Assembly (NCBI GenBank): GCA_963839955.1
Contig: CAWIXB010000001.1
Coordinates: forward strand, 1,798,001-1,862,000
Direction: 5' to 3'
Origin: CAWIXB01 sp963839955
GTDB taxonomy: Bacteria; Actinomycetota; Actinomycetes; JACCUZ01
DNA: 64,000 bases
Numbering within the stretch: position 1 is the first letter of the stretch; every line of letters begins with the position of its first letter. Shown piece by piece: positions 10,346 to 18,325 of the stretch. A program made the translations under genes and the position numbers. The notes below the pieces were generated by a model. It was not told where the DNA came from and made no database searches. It saw only the letters and a list, made by a program, of their open reading frames with translations.

Positions 10346-11125
10346 ATGACGGAACCGGCCCCCGGCTCCCTCGACGACGTAGCGACCTGGGTCACCGAGG
10401 CGCAACCGGGATCGGTGACCGCGCTGACCGGCGCGGGAATCTCGACCGAGTCGGGCATCCCGGACTTCCGCGGTCCCAACGGTCTGTGGACCAAGAACCC
10501 CGGCGCGCAGAAGCTCTTCGACCTCGACAGCTACCTGGCCGACCCGGACGTACGCCGCAGGTCCTGGCTCGCCCGCCGCGACCACCCGGCCTGGCGGGCC
10601 GAGCCGAACTCCGGTCACCACGCCCTGGTGGCCCTCGAGCGGGCCGGGCTGCTGCGAGCCGTCATCACCCAGAACATCGACCGTCTCCACCACCGCGCCG
10701 GCCACGACCCGGCCAGGGTCATCGAGGTGCACGGGTCGATGCACGAGGTCGTCTGCATGAGCTGCGGCCGTCGCACGACGATGCGCGAAAACCTCGACCG
10801 GGTCGACGCGGGCGACACCGACCCGGCGTGCCTCGACTGCGGTGGCATCCAGAAGTCCGCCACGATCTCGTTCGGCCAGGCGCTCGACCCCGATGTGCTC
10901 GCTGCCGCCGCCCTCGCCGCGCGGGAGTGCACGCTGATGCTGGCCATCGGCACGACACTCCAGGTGCATCCCGCTGCCGGCCTCGTCGAGGTTGCGGCGG
11001 TCGCGGGCGCGCGGCTGGTCGTCGTCAACCGCGATCCCACGCCGTACGACGTGATCGCTTCGGCCGTCATCCGCGAGCCCATCGGCGAGGTCCTGCCGCA
11101 GCTGGTCGCCCCGCTCGCGGCATGA
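10346..11125 (+). CDS. Sir2-family NAD-dependent protein deacylase
   Basis: 259-residue sirtuin that removes acyl groups from lysines using NAD. Motifs in order: GAGISTESGIPDFRG (NAD binding), TQNIDRLHHRAG with the catalytic His in IEVHGSMHEVVC, and a zinc site from CMSCG and CLDCG (about residues 137-165). A FGQALDPDVL segment follows, then the C-terminal IGTTLQVHPAA and VVNRDPTPYD. ATG 10346 is preceded by GAGGA. The stop overlaps the next gene in ATGA. Bacterial relatives regulate acyl-CoA synthetases, but no such target is in the window. Confidence 0.94.
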   Translation: MTEPAPGSLDDVATWVTEAQPGSVTALTGAGISTESGIPDFRGPNGLWTKNPGAQKLFDLDSYLADPDVRRRSWLARRDHPAWRAEPNSGHHALVALERAGLLRAVITQNIDRLHHRAGHDPARVIEVHGSMHEVVCMSCGRRTTMRENLDRVDAGDTDPACLDCGGIQKSATISFGQALDPDVLAAAALAARECTLMLAIGTTLQVHPAAGLVEVAAVAGARLVVVNRDPTPYDVIASAVIREPIGEVLPQLVAPLAA

Positions 11126-12054
11126 CGCGAGCGCCCCTCACCGCCCTGGTGCGGCCGCGCAGACTCGTCCCCGGTGACCGGGTCGCCGTGGTCGCCACCA
11201 GTGCACCGGTCCTTCCGGACCGGCTCGACCGCGGCGTCGCGGTGCTGCGCTCCTGGGGGCTCGACGTCACGGTCGGAGCCCACGCACTCGAACGCGTCCG
11301 CCACCTGGCCGGTCGCGACGCCGACCGGGCCGCCGACCTGCAAGCGGCGTGGTGCGACCCCAGCGTGGCGGCCGTCCTGGTCGCCCGGGGAGGGTCGGGC
11401 GCGTCGCGGCTGCTCGACCTGCTCGACTGGGAGGCCATGCGCCGGGTGGACCCGAAGGTGCTCGTCGGCTTCAGCGACGCGACCGCGCTGCACGAGGCGG
11501 TCGCCACCCATCTCGGCGTCTCGTCACTGTTCGGGCCGATGCCGGCCTCGCAGGTGTTCGGCGGCGAGCGACCGGACGCACGGACCGCCGAGCACCTGAG
11601 AGCGACGCTGTTCGAGCCCGAGACCGTGCGCACGCTGCACGCCGTCGAGCCGACGACCGTGGTCGGCGGGCGTGCCACGGGCGTGCTGGTCGGCGGCACC
11701 GTTGCCCGCCTGAGCTCCACGATCGGTACGCCGGAGTCGCGGCCGGCCGCCGGAGGCATCGTCGTGCTCGAGGACGTCGACGAGGCGCCCTACCGGCTCG
11801 ACAGCCATCTGACCCAGCTGATCCGCACCGGTTGGTTCGACGACGTGCGCGGCGTCGCGCTCGGCACCTGGGAGAACTGCGGCGACGAGGCTTTGGAGAC
11901 CGTCTCCGCGCGGCTCGAGGATCTCGGGGTGCCCATGCTCACCGCGCTGCCGATCGGGCACGGCGTACCCGCACTCACGGTGCCGCTCGGCGTCGAGGCC
12001 GAGCTCGACGCCGATGCGGGCACGCTCACGCTGGTGGAGCCCGCGCTGTCCTGA
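11122..12054 (+). CDS. LD-carboxypeptidase (peptidase S66)
   Basis: 310-residue serine peptidase of the LdcA family, which trims the terminal D-Ala from murein tetrapeptides during peptidoglycan recycling. The nucleophile region is VLVGFSDATALHEAV (about residues 110-125), preceded by ARGGSGASRLLDLLDW. The acid and base are in VLEDVDEAPYRLD and LPIGHGVPALTVPLG. There is no signal peptide, so it is cytosolic. The start overlaps the sirtuin stop. Its 3' end overlaps the 3' end of the opposite SURF1 gene by 29 bases. Confidence 0.92.
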   Translation: MTRAPLTALVRPRRLVPGDRVAVVATSAPVLPDRLDRGVAVLRSWGLDVTVGAHALERVRHLAGRDADRAADLQAAWCDPSVAAVLVARGGSGASRLLDLLDWEAMRRVDPKVLVGFSDATALHEAVATHLGVSSLFGPMPASQVFGGERPDARTAEHLRATLFEPETVRTLHAVEPTTVVGGRATGVLVGGTVARLSSTIGTPESRPAAGGIVVLEDVDEAPYRLDSHLTQLIRTGWFDDVRGVALGTWENCGDEALETVSARLEDLGVPMLTALPIGHGVPALTVPLGVEAELDADAGTLTLVEPALS

Positions 12055-12841
12055 CGGACGGGGTGTCGGACGGGGCGGGCGCACCTGGCTCCTGCGGGCC
12101 TTCCCCGCCCGCGCGGGTGGTCGCGTCGGTGGCCTCGCGGCGCGCCAGCAGGACGAAGCCGAACAGTGCCAAGACCGCGAACAGGAACCACTGGACGGCG
12201 TAGGCCAGGTGGGGGCCCTCACTCGGCTCCGGCTCGGGCAGTGCCTCCGGACGGGTGCGCGGGGCCGGGCTCTCGCGGATCCGCTCCGCGAACGCGCCGT
12301 ACACGTCGTAGGGCAGGTCGCCGGCGATCGCGTCGACGTTGATGCGCGTCACCTGGCCCCTCGGCGGTGCGGCGCCGGTCGGTGCCGGCTCGCTCAACCT
12401 CAGCCGTGCCGTCACGGTGACAGTGCCCGCCGGTGGGTCGGGAACGTCGGGCACCTCACGTGCCGACTGGCCCGCTCGGACCCAGCCCCGGTTGACGAGC
12501 AGGGCAGGGCCGGAGTCGGTGACGAGCGGCGTCAGCACGTAGAAGCCGACGTTGCCGTCGAAGGGCCGGTTGCGGACCAGCAGCTGGTGGTTCACGTCGT
12601 ACCGCCCCGTGGCCGTGACCCGCCGCCACTGATCCGTCGACGCCGGTGCGCGGCCGACGGCGAGCACGTCCGCCGCGGCGGCCGCCGGTGCGGCAACGCT
12701 GTGCTCGATCACGCTGTTGCGCTGATGCCGCTGTTCGAGCCGGTCGAGCTGCCAGGAGCCCAGTGCGACGCAGCCGACGGCCACGGCAATCGCGCCGGCC
12801 AGCAGCCGCAGCCAGCGCAGGCTCAGCAGGAAGCGGTACAC
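12026..12841 (-). CDS. SURF1 family protein
   Basis: 271-residue membrane protein of the SURF1 family, involved in cytochrome c oxidase biogenesis. Two membrane helices flank an extracytoplasmic domain: the first at about residues 10-30 (LRLLAGAIAVAVGCVALGSW) and the second near 220-240 (AVQWFLFAVLALFGFVLLARR). The family signatures GSWQLDRLEQR, LVRNRPFDGNVGFYVLTPL and LLVNRGWVR are clear. The GTG at 12841 lies 6 nt downstream of TACGGT on the minus strand, so the mRNA is probably leaderless. No oxidase genes are in view. Confidence 0.93.
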   Translation of the reverse strand: MYRFLLSLRWLRLLAGAIAVAVGCVALGSWQLDRLEQRHQRNSVIEHSVAAPAAAAADVLAVGRAPASTDQWRRVTATGRYDVNHQLLVRNRPFDGNVGFYVLTPLVTDSGPALLVNRGWVRAGQSAREVPDVPDPPAGTVTVTARLRLSEPAPTGAAPPRGQVTRINVDAIAGDLPYDVYGAFAERIRESPAPRTRPEALPEPEPSEGPHLAYAVQWFLFAVLALFGFVLLARREATDATTRAGGEGPQEPGAPAPSDTPSVRTARAPPA

Positions 12842-12847
12842 CGCTCG

Positions 12848-12853
12848 ACCGTA
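12848..12853 (-). promoter_or_regulatory. -10 element (TACGGT) of SURF1 gene, leaderless
   Basis: TACGGT on the minus strand with a 6-nt gap to the GTG start. It lies back to back with the moaA promoter. Confidence 0.5.
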
Positions 12854-12889
12854 GCCCGCGGCGCCTGCTCGCGGCAGTGATGGGGCACG

Positions 12890-12895
12890 TACCCT
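12890..12895 (+). promoter_or_regulatory. -10 element (TACCCT) of moaA, leaderless
   Basis: TACCCT with a 6-nt gap to the GTG at 12902. This favours that codon over the GTG at 12896, which would lie before the predicted transcription start. Confidence 0.5.
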
Positions 12896-12901
12896 GTGGG
12901 G

Positions 12902-13888
12902 GTGCTGACCGACACCTACGGTCGTGTCGCGACCGACCTGCGCGTCTCGCTGACGGACCGCTGCAACCTGCGCTGCTCCTACTGCATGCCGCCCGAGGGG
13001 CTGGACTGGCTGCCCGGTCCCGAGGTTCTCAGCGACGACGAGGTCGTGCGCCTCGTCCGCGTCGCCGTCGCCGAAGGTGTCACCGAGGTCCGGTTCACCG
13101 GGGGAGAACCGCTGCTGCGCAAGGGCCTGGTGGGCATCGTCGAGCGCGTGGCGGCGCTGGAGCCGCGGCCCCGTCTGTCGATCACCACCAACGCCATCGG
13201 TCTCACCCGCACTGCGGCAGCGCTGCGTGACGCCGGTCTGGACCGCGTCAACGTCTCGCTCGACACCCTCGACGCCGAGCGCTTCGCCCGGCTGACCCAT
13301 CGCGACCGCCTCCGCGACGTCCTCGACGGACTTGCCGCCGCGTCCGCGGCCGGGCTCGAGCCGGTCAAGGTCAACGCCGTCCTCATGCGCGGCCTCAACG
13401 ACGACGAGGCCGCACCGCTGCTGCGCTGGGCCGTCGACCACGGCTACCGCATGCGGTTCATCGAGCAGATGCCGCTGGACGCCCAGCACGGCTGGGATCG
13501 CGCCGACATGGTCACCGCCGACGAGATCCTGGCGCAGCTCACGGCCGAGTTCGACCTCTCACCGCTGGGCGCCGACGACCGCGGCAGTGCACCTGCGGAG
13601 GAGTGGCTCGTCGACGGCGGCCCCGCACGCGTCGGCGTGATCGGCAGCGTGACGCGCCCGTTCTGCGGTGCCTGTGACCGCGTGCGCCTCACTGCAGACG
13701 GGCAGATCCGCAACTGCTTGTTCGCACGCGACGAGTTCGACCTGCGCACGGCGATGAGGGCAGGCGCTCCCGACGACGACCTGGCCGCCCGGCTGCGCGC
13801 GGCGCTGCACGCCAAGAAACCCGGGCACGGCATCGACGATCCCGGCTTCCTGCAGCCGACCCGGCCGATGTCCGCGATCGGCGGCTGA
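12902..13888 (+). CDS. moaA: GTP 3',8-cyclase MoaA
   Basis: 328-residue radical SAM enzyme that makes the first molybdopterin intermediate from GTP. The N-terminal radical-SAM cluster is CNLRCSYC (about residues 20-27), followed by FTGGEPLL. The C-terminal 4Fe-4S site has CGACDRVRLTADGQIRNC (about residue 255 on). The protein ends in the conserved double glycine (MSAIGG) needed for activity. GTG 12902 gives the usual VLTDTYGRVATDLRVS start and fits the leaderless promoter. Other moa genes are not in the window. Confidence 0.96.
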   Translation: MLTDTYGRVATDLRVSLTDRCNLRCSYCMPPEGLDWLPGPEVLSDDEVVRLVRVAVAEGVTEVRFTGGEPLLRKGLVGIVERVAALEPRPRLSITTNAIGLTRTAAALRDAGLDRVNVSLDTLDAERFARLTHRDRLRDVLDGLAAASAAGLEPVKVNAVLMRGLNDDEAAPLLRWAVDHGYRMRFIEQMPLDAQHGWDRADMVTADEILAQLTAEFDLSPLGADDRGSAPAEEWLVDGGPARVGVIGSVTRPFCGACDRVRLTADGQIRNCLFARDEFDLRTAMRAGAPDDDLAARLRAALHAKKPGHGIDDPGFLQPTRPMSAIGG

Positions 13889-13898
13889 CCCCGCGGCG

Positions 13899-14141
13899 TC
13901 AGCCGGTGGCCGGGTCGCCTTCCCAGTCGGCGACCGCCACGGTCTCGCGCAGAAAGCCACGCGTCTGCAGGAACTGCGACAGGTGGTCGCGGTGAGCCTC
14001 GCAGGCGGCCCAGGCCTTGCGCCGCTCGGGCGGATGCAGCTTGGGGTTGTTCCACGCCAGCACCCAGTCGGCCTCGGCCCGGCAGCCCTTCGCCGAGCAG
14101 ATCGGTGAGGCCTGCTCCGCAACGTTGTCGGGTTGGGTCAC
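13899..14141 (-). CDS. Conserved actinobacterial hypothetical protein with Cys pairs
   Basis: 80-residue soluble protein. Three Cys residues (ICSAKGCRAEADW and KAWAACEAHRDHL) with nearby His suggest a small metal site. WVLAWNNPKLHPPERRK is a strongly conserved-looking core. Homologous small proteins are common in actinobacteria and have sometimes been labelled acetone carboxylase, for which I see no basis. The GTG overlaps the DUF3099 stop (GTGA), so the two form one operon. Function unknown. Confidence 0.75.
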   Translation of the reverse strand: MTQPDNVAEQASPICSAKGCRAEADWVLAWNNPKLHPPERRKAWAACEAHRDHLSQFLQTRGFLRETVAVADWEGDPATG

Positions 14142-14470
14142 GGTGCCGGTGCCGGTCCGTCGAGGGCGCGACGGTCCTCGACCGGACCGTCGGTCATCTC
14201 CGGCATGACAACCATCCGCTCGCGGCCGCTGTTGGCGACGACCACCGAGATGTAGGGCAGCACGAGGGCGGCGCCGATCAGCACCCAGCGCAGCCACCCG
14301 TCGCCGACCATGACGGCCGCGACGAAACAGACGGTCCGGATGCCCATGGAGAACAGATAGCGGCGCCTGCGGTTGTCCACGTCGTCGCGCAACCCGCGCC
14401 GGGCACCGGTGATCTGATGCACCGGCTGTTTGGGACGCCGGCCCAGGCCGAGCCGCGGGGTGCGGGTCAC
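14138..14470 (-). CDS. DUF3099 membrane protein
   Basis: 110-residue protein with two adjacent membrane helices (about residues 43-80; FSMGIRTVCFVAAVMVGDG, then a LRWVLIGAALVLPYISVVVA segment). The preceding ITGARRGLRDDVDNRRRRY is the DUF3099 signature. The GTG follows TAGTGT by 6 nt on the minus strand, so the transcript is probably leaderless. It is coupled to the Cys-containing small protein through GTGA. Function of the family is unknown. Confidence 0.85.
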   Translation of the reverse strand: MTRTPRLGLGRRPKQPVHQITGARRGLRDDVDNRRRRYLFSMGIRTVCFVAAVMVGDGWLRWVLIGAALVLPYISVVVANSGRERMVVMPEMTDGPVEDRRALDGPAPAP

Positions 14471-14476
14471 GCCACC

Positions 14477-14482
14477 ACACTA
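14477..14482 (-). promoter_or_regulatory. -10 element (TAGTGT) of DUF3099 operon
   Basis: TAGTGT on the minus strand, 6 nt upstream of the GTG start codon. Confidence 0.5.
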
Positions 14483-14536
14483 GGTGCAGGCACAGTCAGG
14501 TGCAGACGGCGCCGGCCGCCAGATCGAGGAGGGTCC

Positions 14537-14749
14537 ATGAGCAACCGCACCTATCGCGTCACCGAGATCGTCGGAACGTCCAACGAGGGCGTCGACGAGG
14601 CGATCAAGAACGGCGTCACACGGGCAGCCCAGACGTTGCGGCACCTCGACTGGTTCGAGGTGACCCAGATCCGCGGGCACCTCGTCGACGGCCGGGTCGA
14701 CCACTTCCAGGTCGGCATGAAGATGGGCTTCCGCCTCGAAGACGGCTAG
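14537..14749 (+). CDS. Dodecin (flavin-binding dodecamer)
   Basis: 70-residue dodecin. Members form hollow dodecamers that store or sequester flavins and sometimes CoA. The signature VTEIVGTSNEGVDEAIKNG, the flavin-stacking Trp in LDWFEVTQIRG, and HFQVGMKMGFRLED at the end are all present. The ATG is preceded by GAGGAGGG, a strong ribosome-binding site. It is a single-gene unit followed 33 bp later by a perfect 16-bp hairpin. Confidence 0.95.
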   Translation: MSNRTYRVTEIVGTSNEGVDEAIKNGVTRAAQTLRHLDWFEVTQIRGHLVDGRVDHFQVGMKMGFRLEDG

Positions 14750-14782
14750 CCCCTCGCGAGTCGACCACGTTAGGTAGGCGCC

Positions 14783-14822
14783 GCAGTGCCTCAACAGGCT
14801 GGCAGACCTGTTGAGGCACTGC
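14783..14822 (+). terminator. Perfect 16-bp hairpin after dodecin
   Basis: Inverted repeat with arms 14783-14798 (GCAGTGCCTCAACAGG) and 14807-14822 and an 8-nt loop. There is no T tract, as in many actinobacterial terminators. It probably ends the dodecin transcript and insulates the regulated promoter downstream. Confidence 0.6.
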
Positions 14823-14856
14823 CCCGCCTGTTGCGGCTCCTCCGGCGCGCCTGACG

Positions 14857-14916
14857 CCATTGTGGTGCCATAATGGCTTGACGTGGTGCCAGATGGGTGC
14901 CACCATGATGTCATGG
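14857..14916 (+). promoter_or_regulatory. Promoter plus multi-dyad operator of RHH gene
   Basis: The -35 TTGACG (14878-14883), a 17-bp spacer and -10 CACCAT (14901-14906) are followed by 6 nt and the ATG at 14913. Four TG-centred dyads overlap it. One is CCATTGTGG-TG-CCATAATGG at 14857-14876. TGGTGCCA is at 14884-14891 and GGGTGCCA at 14895-14902. The last, CCATGA-TG-TCATGG at 14903-14916, includes the start codon. Centres fall at 14866.5, 14887.5, 14898.5 and 14909.5, that is 21, 11 and 11 bp apart, as expected for ribbon-helix-helix dimers stacked on one DNA face. Autorepression by the downstream RHH protein is inferred. Confidence 0.6.
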
Positions 14917-15431
14917 AACTCACGCCGTACGTCGACTCGCTTCGCCACGAGCTTGCCGTGGCCGCCGAAGCCGGGGGAGCGGAGGCCCAGGCACTGGCCG
15001 AGCGGCTGACGGCACCGCTGGAGTCTGCGGTGCGGCTCGCCTTGCTGGACGCCTTGTCCGCCGCTGCGGGTGAGATCACCCGCGACCTCGCGCCGGGCTC
15101 GGTGGACCTCCGCCTCCGCGGACGTGACCCCAGCTTCGTCGTGACGCCGCCGCCGACCGACTCCTCCTTCGAGGAACCTGACCCTCTGGCGTCACACACC
15201 CCGCTCGGGTCTGTACCCGAGGCCGGCGACGGTGCCATGGCCCGGATCAACCTCCGTCTCGCCGAAGACCTCAAGGGACGGGTCGAGGACGCCGCAAGAC
15301 AGGTGGGCCTCTCGGTCAATGCCTGGCTCGTGAGTGCAGCCACAGCCGCGTTGGACGCAGATGACGGCGGTCGCCGCCCTGGGCGTCGCGCTGCGCGACG
15401 TGGTGAGCGCTTCTCCGGCTGGGTGCGCTGA
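14913..15431 (+). CDS. RHH-domain regulator (HicB/Arc-like antitoxin family)
   Basis: 172-residue protein. The N-terminal region (about residues 1-70) is alpha-helical and unrecognised. The C-terminal part (about residues 109-150, ARINLRLAEDLKGRVEDAA then GLSVNAWLVSAATAAL) is a ribbon-helix-helix DNA-binding domain of the HicB/Arc type, and the tail is Arg-rich. No toxin gene is adjacent. The next gene is a DUF4097 protein, a pairing common in actinobacteria, so I read it as a regulator rather than a true antitoxin. Dyads over its promoter and start codon suggest autoregulation. Confidence 0.82.
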   Translation: MELTPYVDSLRHELAVAAEAGGAEAQALAERLTAPLESAVRLALLDALSAAAGEITRDLAPGSVDLRLRGRDPSFVVTPPPTDSSFEEPDPLASHTPLGSVPEAGDGAMARINLRLAEDLKGRVEDAARQVGLSVNAWLVSAATAALDADDGGRRPGRRAARRGERFSGWVR

Positions 15432-15524
15432 CACACGACACGCATCGGCACAACACATCGAAACAACGTCCCAACACCTCGTCCCACCCGGGACGCCCCA
15501 CCCACGCCATTCGAAGGGATCATC

Positions 15525-16370
15525 ATGCCGACTTTCAACACCCCCGAGCCGATCTCGGTCACCATCGGGTTCGCCGTCGGCGATGCGCGCATCGTCGCCA
15601 GCGACCGAGCGGACACCGTGGTCGAGGTACGGCCGAGCGACCCGTCACACGAGCCCGACGTACGAGCGGCCGAGCAGACCCGCGTCGAGTACGCGGCCGG
15701 CCAATTGATGGTCAAGGCAGCGAAGCAGCGGGGCCTCGGAGTGTTCGGCAGGACCGGGTCGATCGACGTGACGATCGAGCTGCCCACCGGCTCGCACGTG
15801 CACGGTGACGCCTCGGTCGGGGCGTTCCGCACCGTCGGCCGCCTCGGCGAGTGCCGACTCAAGATGTCGAGCGGGGACATCCACGTCGACCACACCGGCG
15901 CTCTCGACGTGACGGCCGGAGCCGGCGCCATCGTCGTGGAAAGCGTCGCCGGTCACGCCGAGGTCAGCAACGGATCAGGCAACGTGCGTGTGCGGGAGGT
16001 CCACGGCGCGGCAGTCATCAAGAACTCCAACGGAGACGTCCGGGTCGGCGAGGTCACGGGTGATCTGCGGGTGAGCACGGCCAACGGGGAGATCTCCGTC
16101 GATCGCGCACACGGCGACGTGATGGCAACCTCCGCCAACGGGCACGTCCGGGTCGGCGACGTCGCCCGTGGTTCGGCCTCGCTCAAGACTGCGAAAGGTG
16201 ATGTCGAGATCGGCATCCACGCTGGTGTCGCTGCACTGCTCGACGTGCACACGTCGTTCGGCAGGGTGCGCAACCACCTGAACGGTGCGGACGGTCCCGA
16301 ACCGACCGACGAGACGGTTCAGGTGCGGGCCCAGAGCAGCTACGGCGACATCGTGATCCGCCGCTCCTGA
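15525..16370 (+). CDS. DUF4097 beta-strand repeat protein
   Basis: 281-residue protein made of short repeated beta-strands (for example DVTAGAGAIVVESVAG, VSNGSGNVRVREVHG, VSTANGEISVDRAHG), the right-handed beta-helix pattern of DUF4097 (putative adhesin). There is no signal peptide or membrane segment, so it is probably cytosolic. AAGGGA precedes the ATG. It lies 93 bp after the RHH gene and is probably coregulated with it. Function unknown. Confidence 0.85.
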   Translation: MPTFNTPEPISVTIGFAVGDARIVASDRADTVVEVRPSDPSHEPDVRAAEQTRVEYAAGQLMVKAAKQRGLGVFGRTGSIDVTIELPTGSHVHGDASVGAFRTVGRLGECRLKMSSGDIHVDHTGALDVTAGAGAIVVESVAGHAEVSNGSGNVRVREVHGAAVIKNSNGDVRVGEVTGDLRVSTANGEISVDRAHGDVMATSANGHVRVGDVARGSASLKTAKGDVEIGIHAGVAALLDVHTSFGRVRNHLNGADGPEPTDETVQVRAQSSYGDIVIRRS

Positions 16371-16412
16371 CCCCAGATGTTGCGCGGCCTGCCCCCTCTC
16401 CGCTGAGCGGAG

Positions 16413-16466
16413 GATGCGCCTCTCCGTCGCAAGACCGATGCGCCTCCGCGTGCGCTGACCTAGCGT
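16413..16466 (+). promoter_or_regulatory. Direct repeats GATGCGCCTC and -10 (TAGCGT) of two-component operon
   Basis: GATGCGCCTC occurs at 16413-16422 and 16437-16446. TAGCGT at 16461-16466 is 6 nt before the kinase GTG, so the transcript is leaderless. The core CCGATGCGCC recurs at 18347-18356 in the leader of the downstream membrane-protein gene. A binding site of the encoded response regulator is plausible. Confidence 0.45.
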
Positions 16467-16472
16467 AAGTAC

Positions 16473-17633
16473 GTGGCGTCCCTCGTAGGGGCACCTGCGT
16501 CAGCGCGACGACTGCGGGTTGCCAAGTTCGTGCCGCCGTTAGGCGACGCGCTGCTGGCTGGCGCGTTCGTCGCCGGAGCCGTCGCGGAGGCATTGGCCAG
16601 CGACACGGTGAGGTCCCCCCTCACGCACGCGCTGCTCGCCGTGCCGGCGATGGCCGCCCTCGCCTGGCGGCGCGGGTACCCCCTGTCGGTGGCTGCCCTG
16701 GTCATGGGGAGCAACATCGCCATCAACCCCGACGGCGAGTTCTCCACGCTGCTGGCGCTGGTGCTCGTGTCGTTCACCCTCGGCGCGGAACTAGACGCCC
16801 CGAGAAATCGCGTCGGGCTGGTGCTGGTCACTGTGCCCTTCCTGGCGGCGATGGTGAGCATGGGGCTGGAACCGAGCGATGTGGCGGCGGCGCTCGTATT
16901 CCTGGGCGGTCCGTGGGCCGTTGGAGTGGGACTGCGCCAACGGACGGCACGCACCCAGGAGGCCGTCGACCGAGCAGCCCGGCTGGAGCAGGAGCGTGAG
17001 GCGCAGAACGCTGAGGTGGCCGCACAGGAGCGCACGCGGATCGCGCGCGAACTGCACGACATCGTGTCCCACTCGATCAGCGTCGTCGCCATCCAGACGC
17101 AAGCGGTGCGTCGACGCCTGGGCCCCGAACATGCCCAGGAAGCGCAGGACCTTGCGGCAGTGGAGACGACGGCTCGTCAGGCACTCGCCGAGATGCGCCG
17201 TCTGTTCGGTGTCCTGCGCAGCGACGGCGAGGCCGCATCCTTGGTGCCCCAGCCCGGGCTGGGAGAACTGGAGCTGTTGGTGCAGCAGGTGCGGGCGGCA
17301 GGGTTGCCGGTCGACCTGCGCACGGAGGGCGATCGGATCGAACTACCGCCAGGGGTCGACCTCGCCGCGTACCGGATCGTGCAAGAAGGACTCACGAATG
17401 CACTCAGGCATGCCTCGGCGCAGCGGGTGTCGGTGAGGCTGCGGTACCTGCCCACCACGCTGGAGATTGCGATCGAGGATGACGGCCGTGGCCCGTGGAG
17501 TCAGGACGGTGGGCACGGCCTGGTAGGCGTTCGCGAGCGCGTCGCCCTCTACGGAGGCAGCGTCGAGTTCGGGCCTGCGCCCGGCGCTGGTTACCTCCTG
17601 GCCGCCTCGCTGCCGGTGCGGGAGCGCGGGTGA
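16473..17633 (+). CDS. Two-component sensor histidine kinase (NarL-system type)
   Basis: 386-residue kinase. The N-terminal half has about five or six membrane helices with almost no extracytoplasmic domain, so it may sense the membrane. A coiled stretch (EQEREAQNAEVAAQERTR) leads to the HisKA_3 box RELHDIVSHSISVVA with the phospho-acceptor His at about residue 195. The HATPase domain contains NALRHASAQRVSVRLRY and GGHGLVGVRERV. The stop overlaps the response-regulator GTG. Stimulus unknown. Confidence 0.93.
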   Translation: MASLVGAPASARRLRVAKFVPPLGDALLAGAFVAGAVAEALASDTVRSPLTHALLAVPAMAALAWRRGYPLSVAALVMGSNIAINPDGEFSTLLALVLVSFTLGAELDAPRNRVGLVLVTVPFLAAMVSMGLEPSDVAAALVFLGGPWAVGVGLRQRTARTQEAVDRAARLEQEREAQNAEVAAQERTRIARELHDIVSHSISVVAIQTQAVRRRLGPEHAQEAQDLAAVETTARQALAEMRRLFGVLRSDGEAASLVPQPGLGELELLVQQVRAAGLPVDLRTEGDRIELPPGVDLAAYRIVQEGLTNALRHASAQRVSVRLRYLPTTLEIAIEDDGRGPWSQDGGHGLVGVRERVALYGGSVEFGPAPGAGYLLAASLPVRERG

Positions 17634-18325
17634 ACGAGCCCTACACGAGCGTGGTGATCGCCGACGACCAGGGCATGGTTCGCGCCGGCTTTCGTTCCCT
17701 GCTCGCGGGTGAGCCGGGGCTGCGGGTAGTCGGGGAGGCCAGTGATGGCGAGCAGGCGGTCCAGATGGTGCGTCGCCTGCAACCAGACGTCGTGCTGATG
17801 GACATCCGGATGCCGGTGCTGGACGGCATCGCCGCGACGAGCCGGCTGGTTGCCGAGAACACCCGCTCACGAATCCTCGTCTTGACGACTTTCGATCTCG
17901 ACGAGTACGTGTTCGCCGCGCTGCGCTCCGGCGCCTCGGGGTTCCTGCTCAAGGACGCACCCGCTGAGGAGCTAGTTGCCGCAATCCGCGTCGTGGCGGC
18001 GGGAGACGCTCTGCTAGATCCCGGCGTCACTCGTCGGGTCATCGATGCCTTTGTCCATCTACCGGCTTTCCCCGAGCGGAATCTGCAGGCGCTCGCTGCG
18101 CTGACCCCACGCGAGCGAGAGGTGCTCGGCCTGATGGCCCGCGGACAGTCGAATGCCGACATCGCCCGACACTTGTTCGTGTCCGAGGCAACGACCAAGA
18201 CACATGTCAGCAACGTGCTCGGGAAGCTCGGCCTTCGCGACCGCGTGCAGGCGGTGATCTTCGCCTACGAGAGCGGTGTCGTCGTCGCGGGTGACGACGA
18301 CGTGTCGTCTCATCCTCAGGGCTGA
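17630..18325 (+). CDS. Response regulator, NarL/FixJ family
   Basis: 231-residue regulator paired with the preceding kinase through a GTGA overlap, which selects the GTG at 17630. The receiver domain (about residues 6-120) has DD near the N-terminus, the phospho-acceptor Asp in VVLMDIRMPVLDG and Lys in GFLLKDAP. The LuxR-type helix-turn-helix (about residues 158-215) reads LTPREREVLGLMARGQSN and VSNVLGKLGLRDR. A candidate site, CCGATGCGCC, occurs before the operon and before the next gene. Confidence 0.95.
   Translation: MNEPYTSVVIADDQGMVRAGFRSLLAGEPGLRVVGEASDGEQAVQMVRRLQPDVVLMDIRMPVLDGIAATSRLVAENTRSRILVLTTFDLDEYVFAALRSGASGFLLKDAPAEELVAAIRVVAAGDALLDPGVTRRVIDAFVHLPAFPERNLQALAALTPREREVLGLMARGQSNADIARHLFVSEATTKTHVSNVLGKLGLRDRVQAVIFAYESGVVVAGDDDVSSHPQG

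Noticed and set aside
14913..15431. HicAB-type toxin-antitoxin system
   Set aside because: Only the RHH protein is present; neither neighbour has a HicA-like or other toxin fold.
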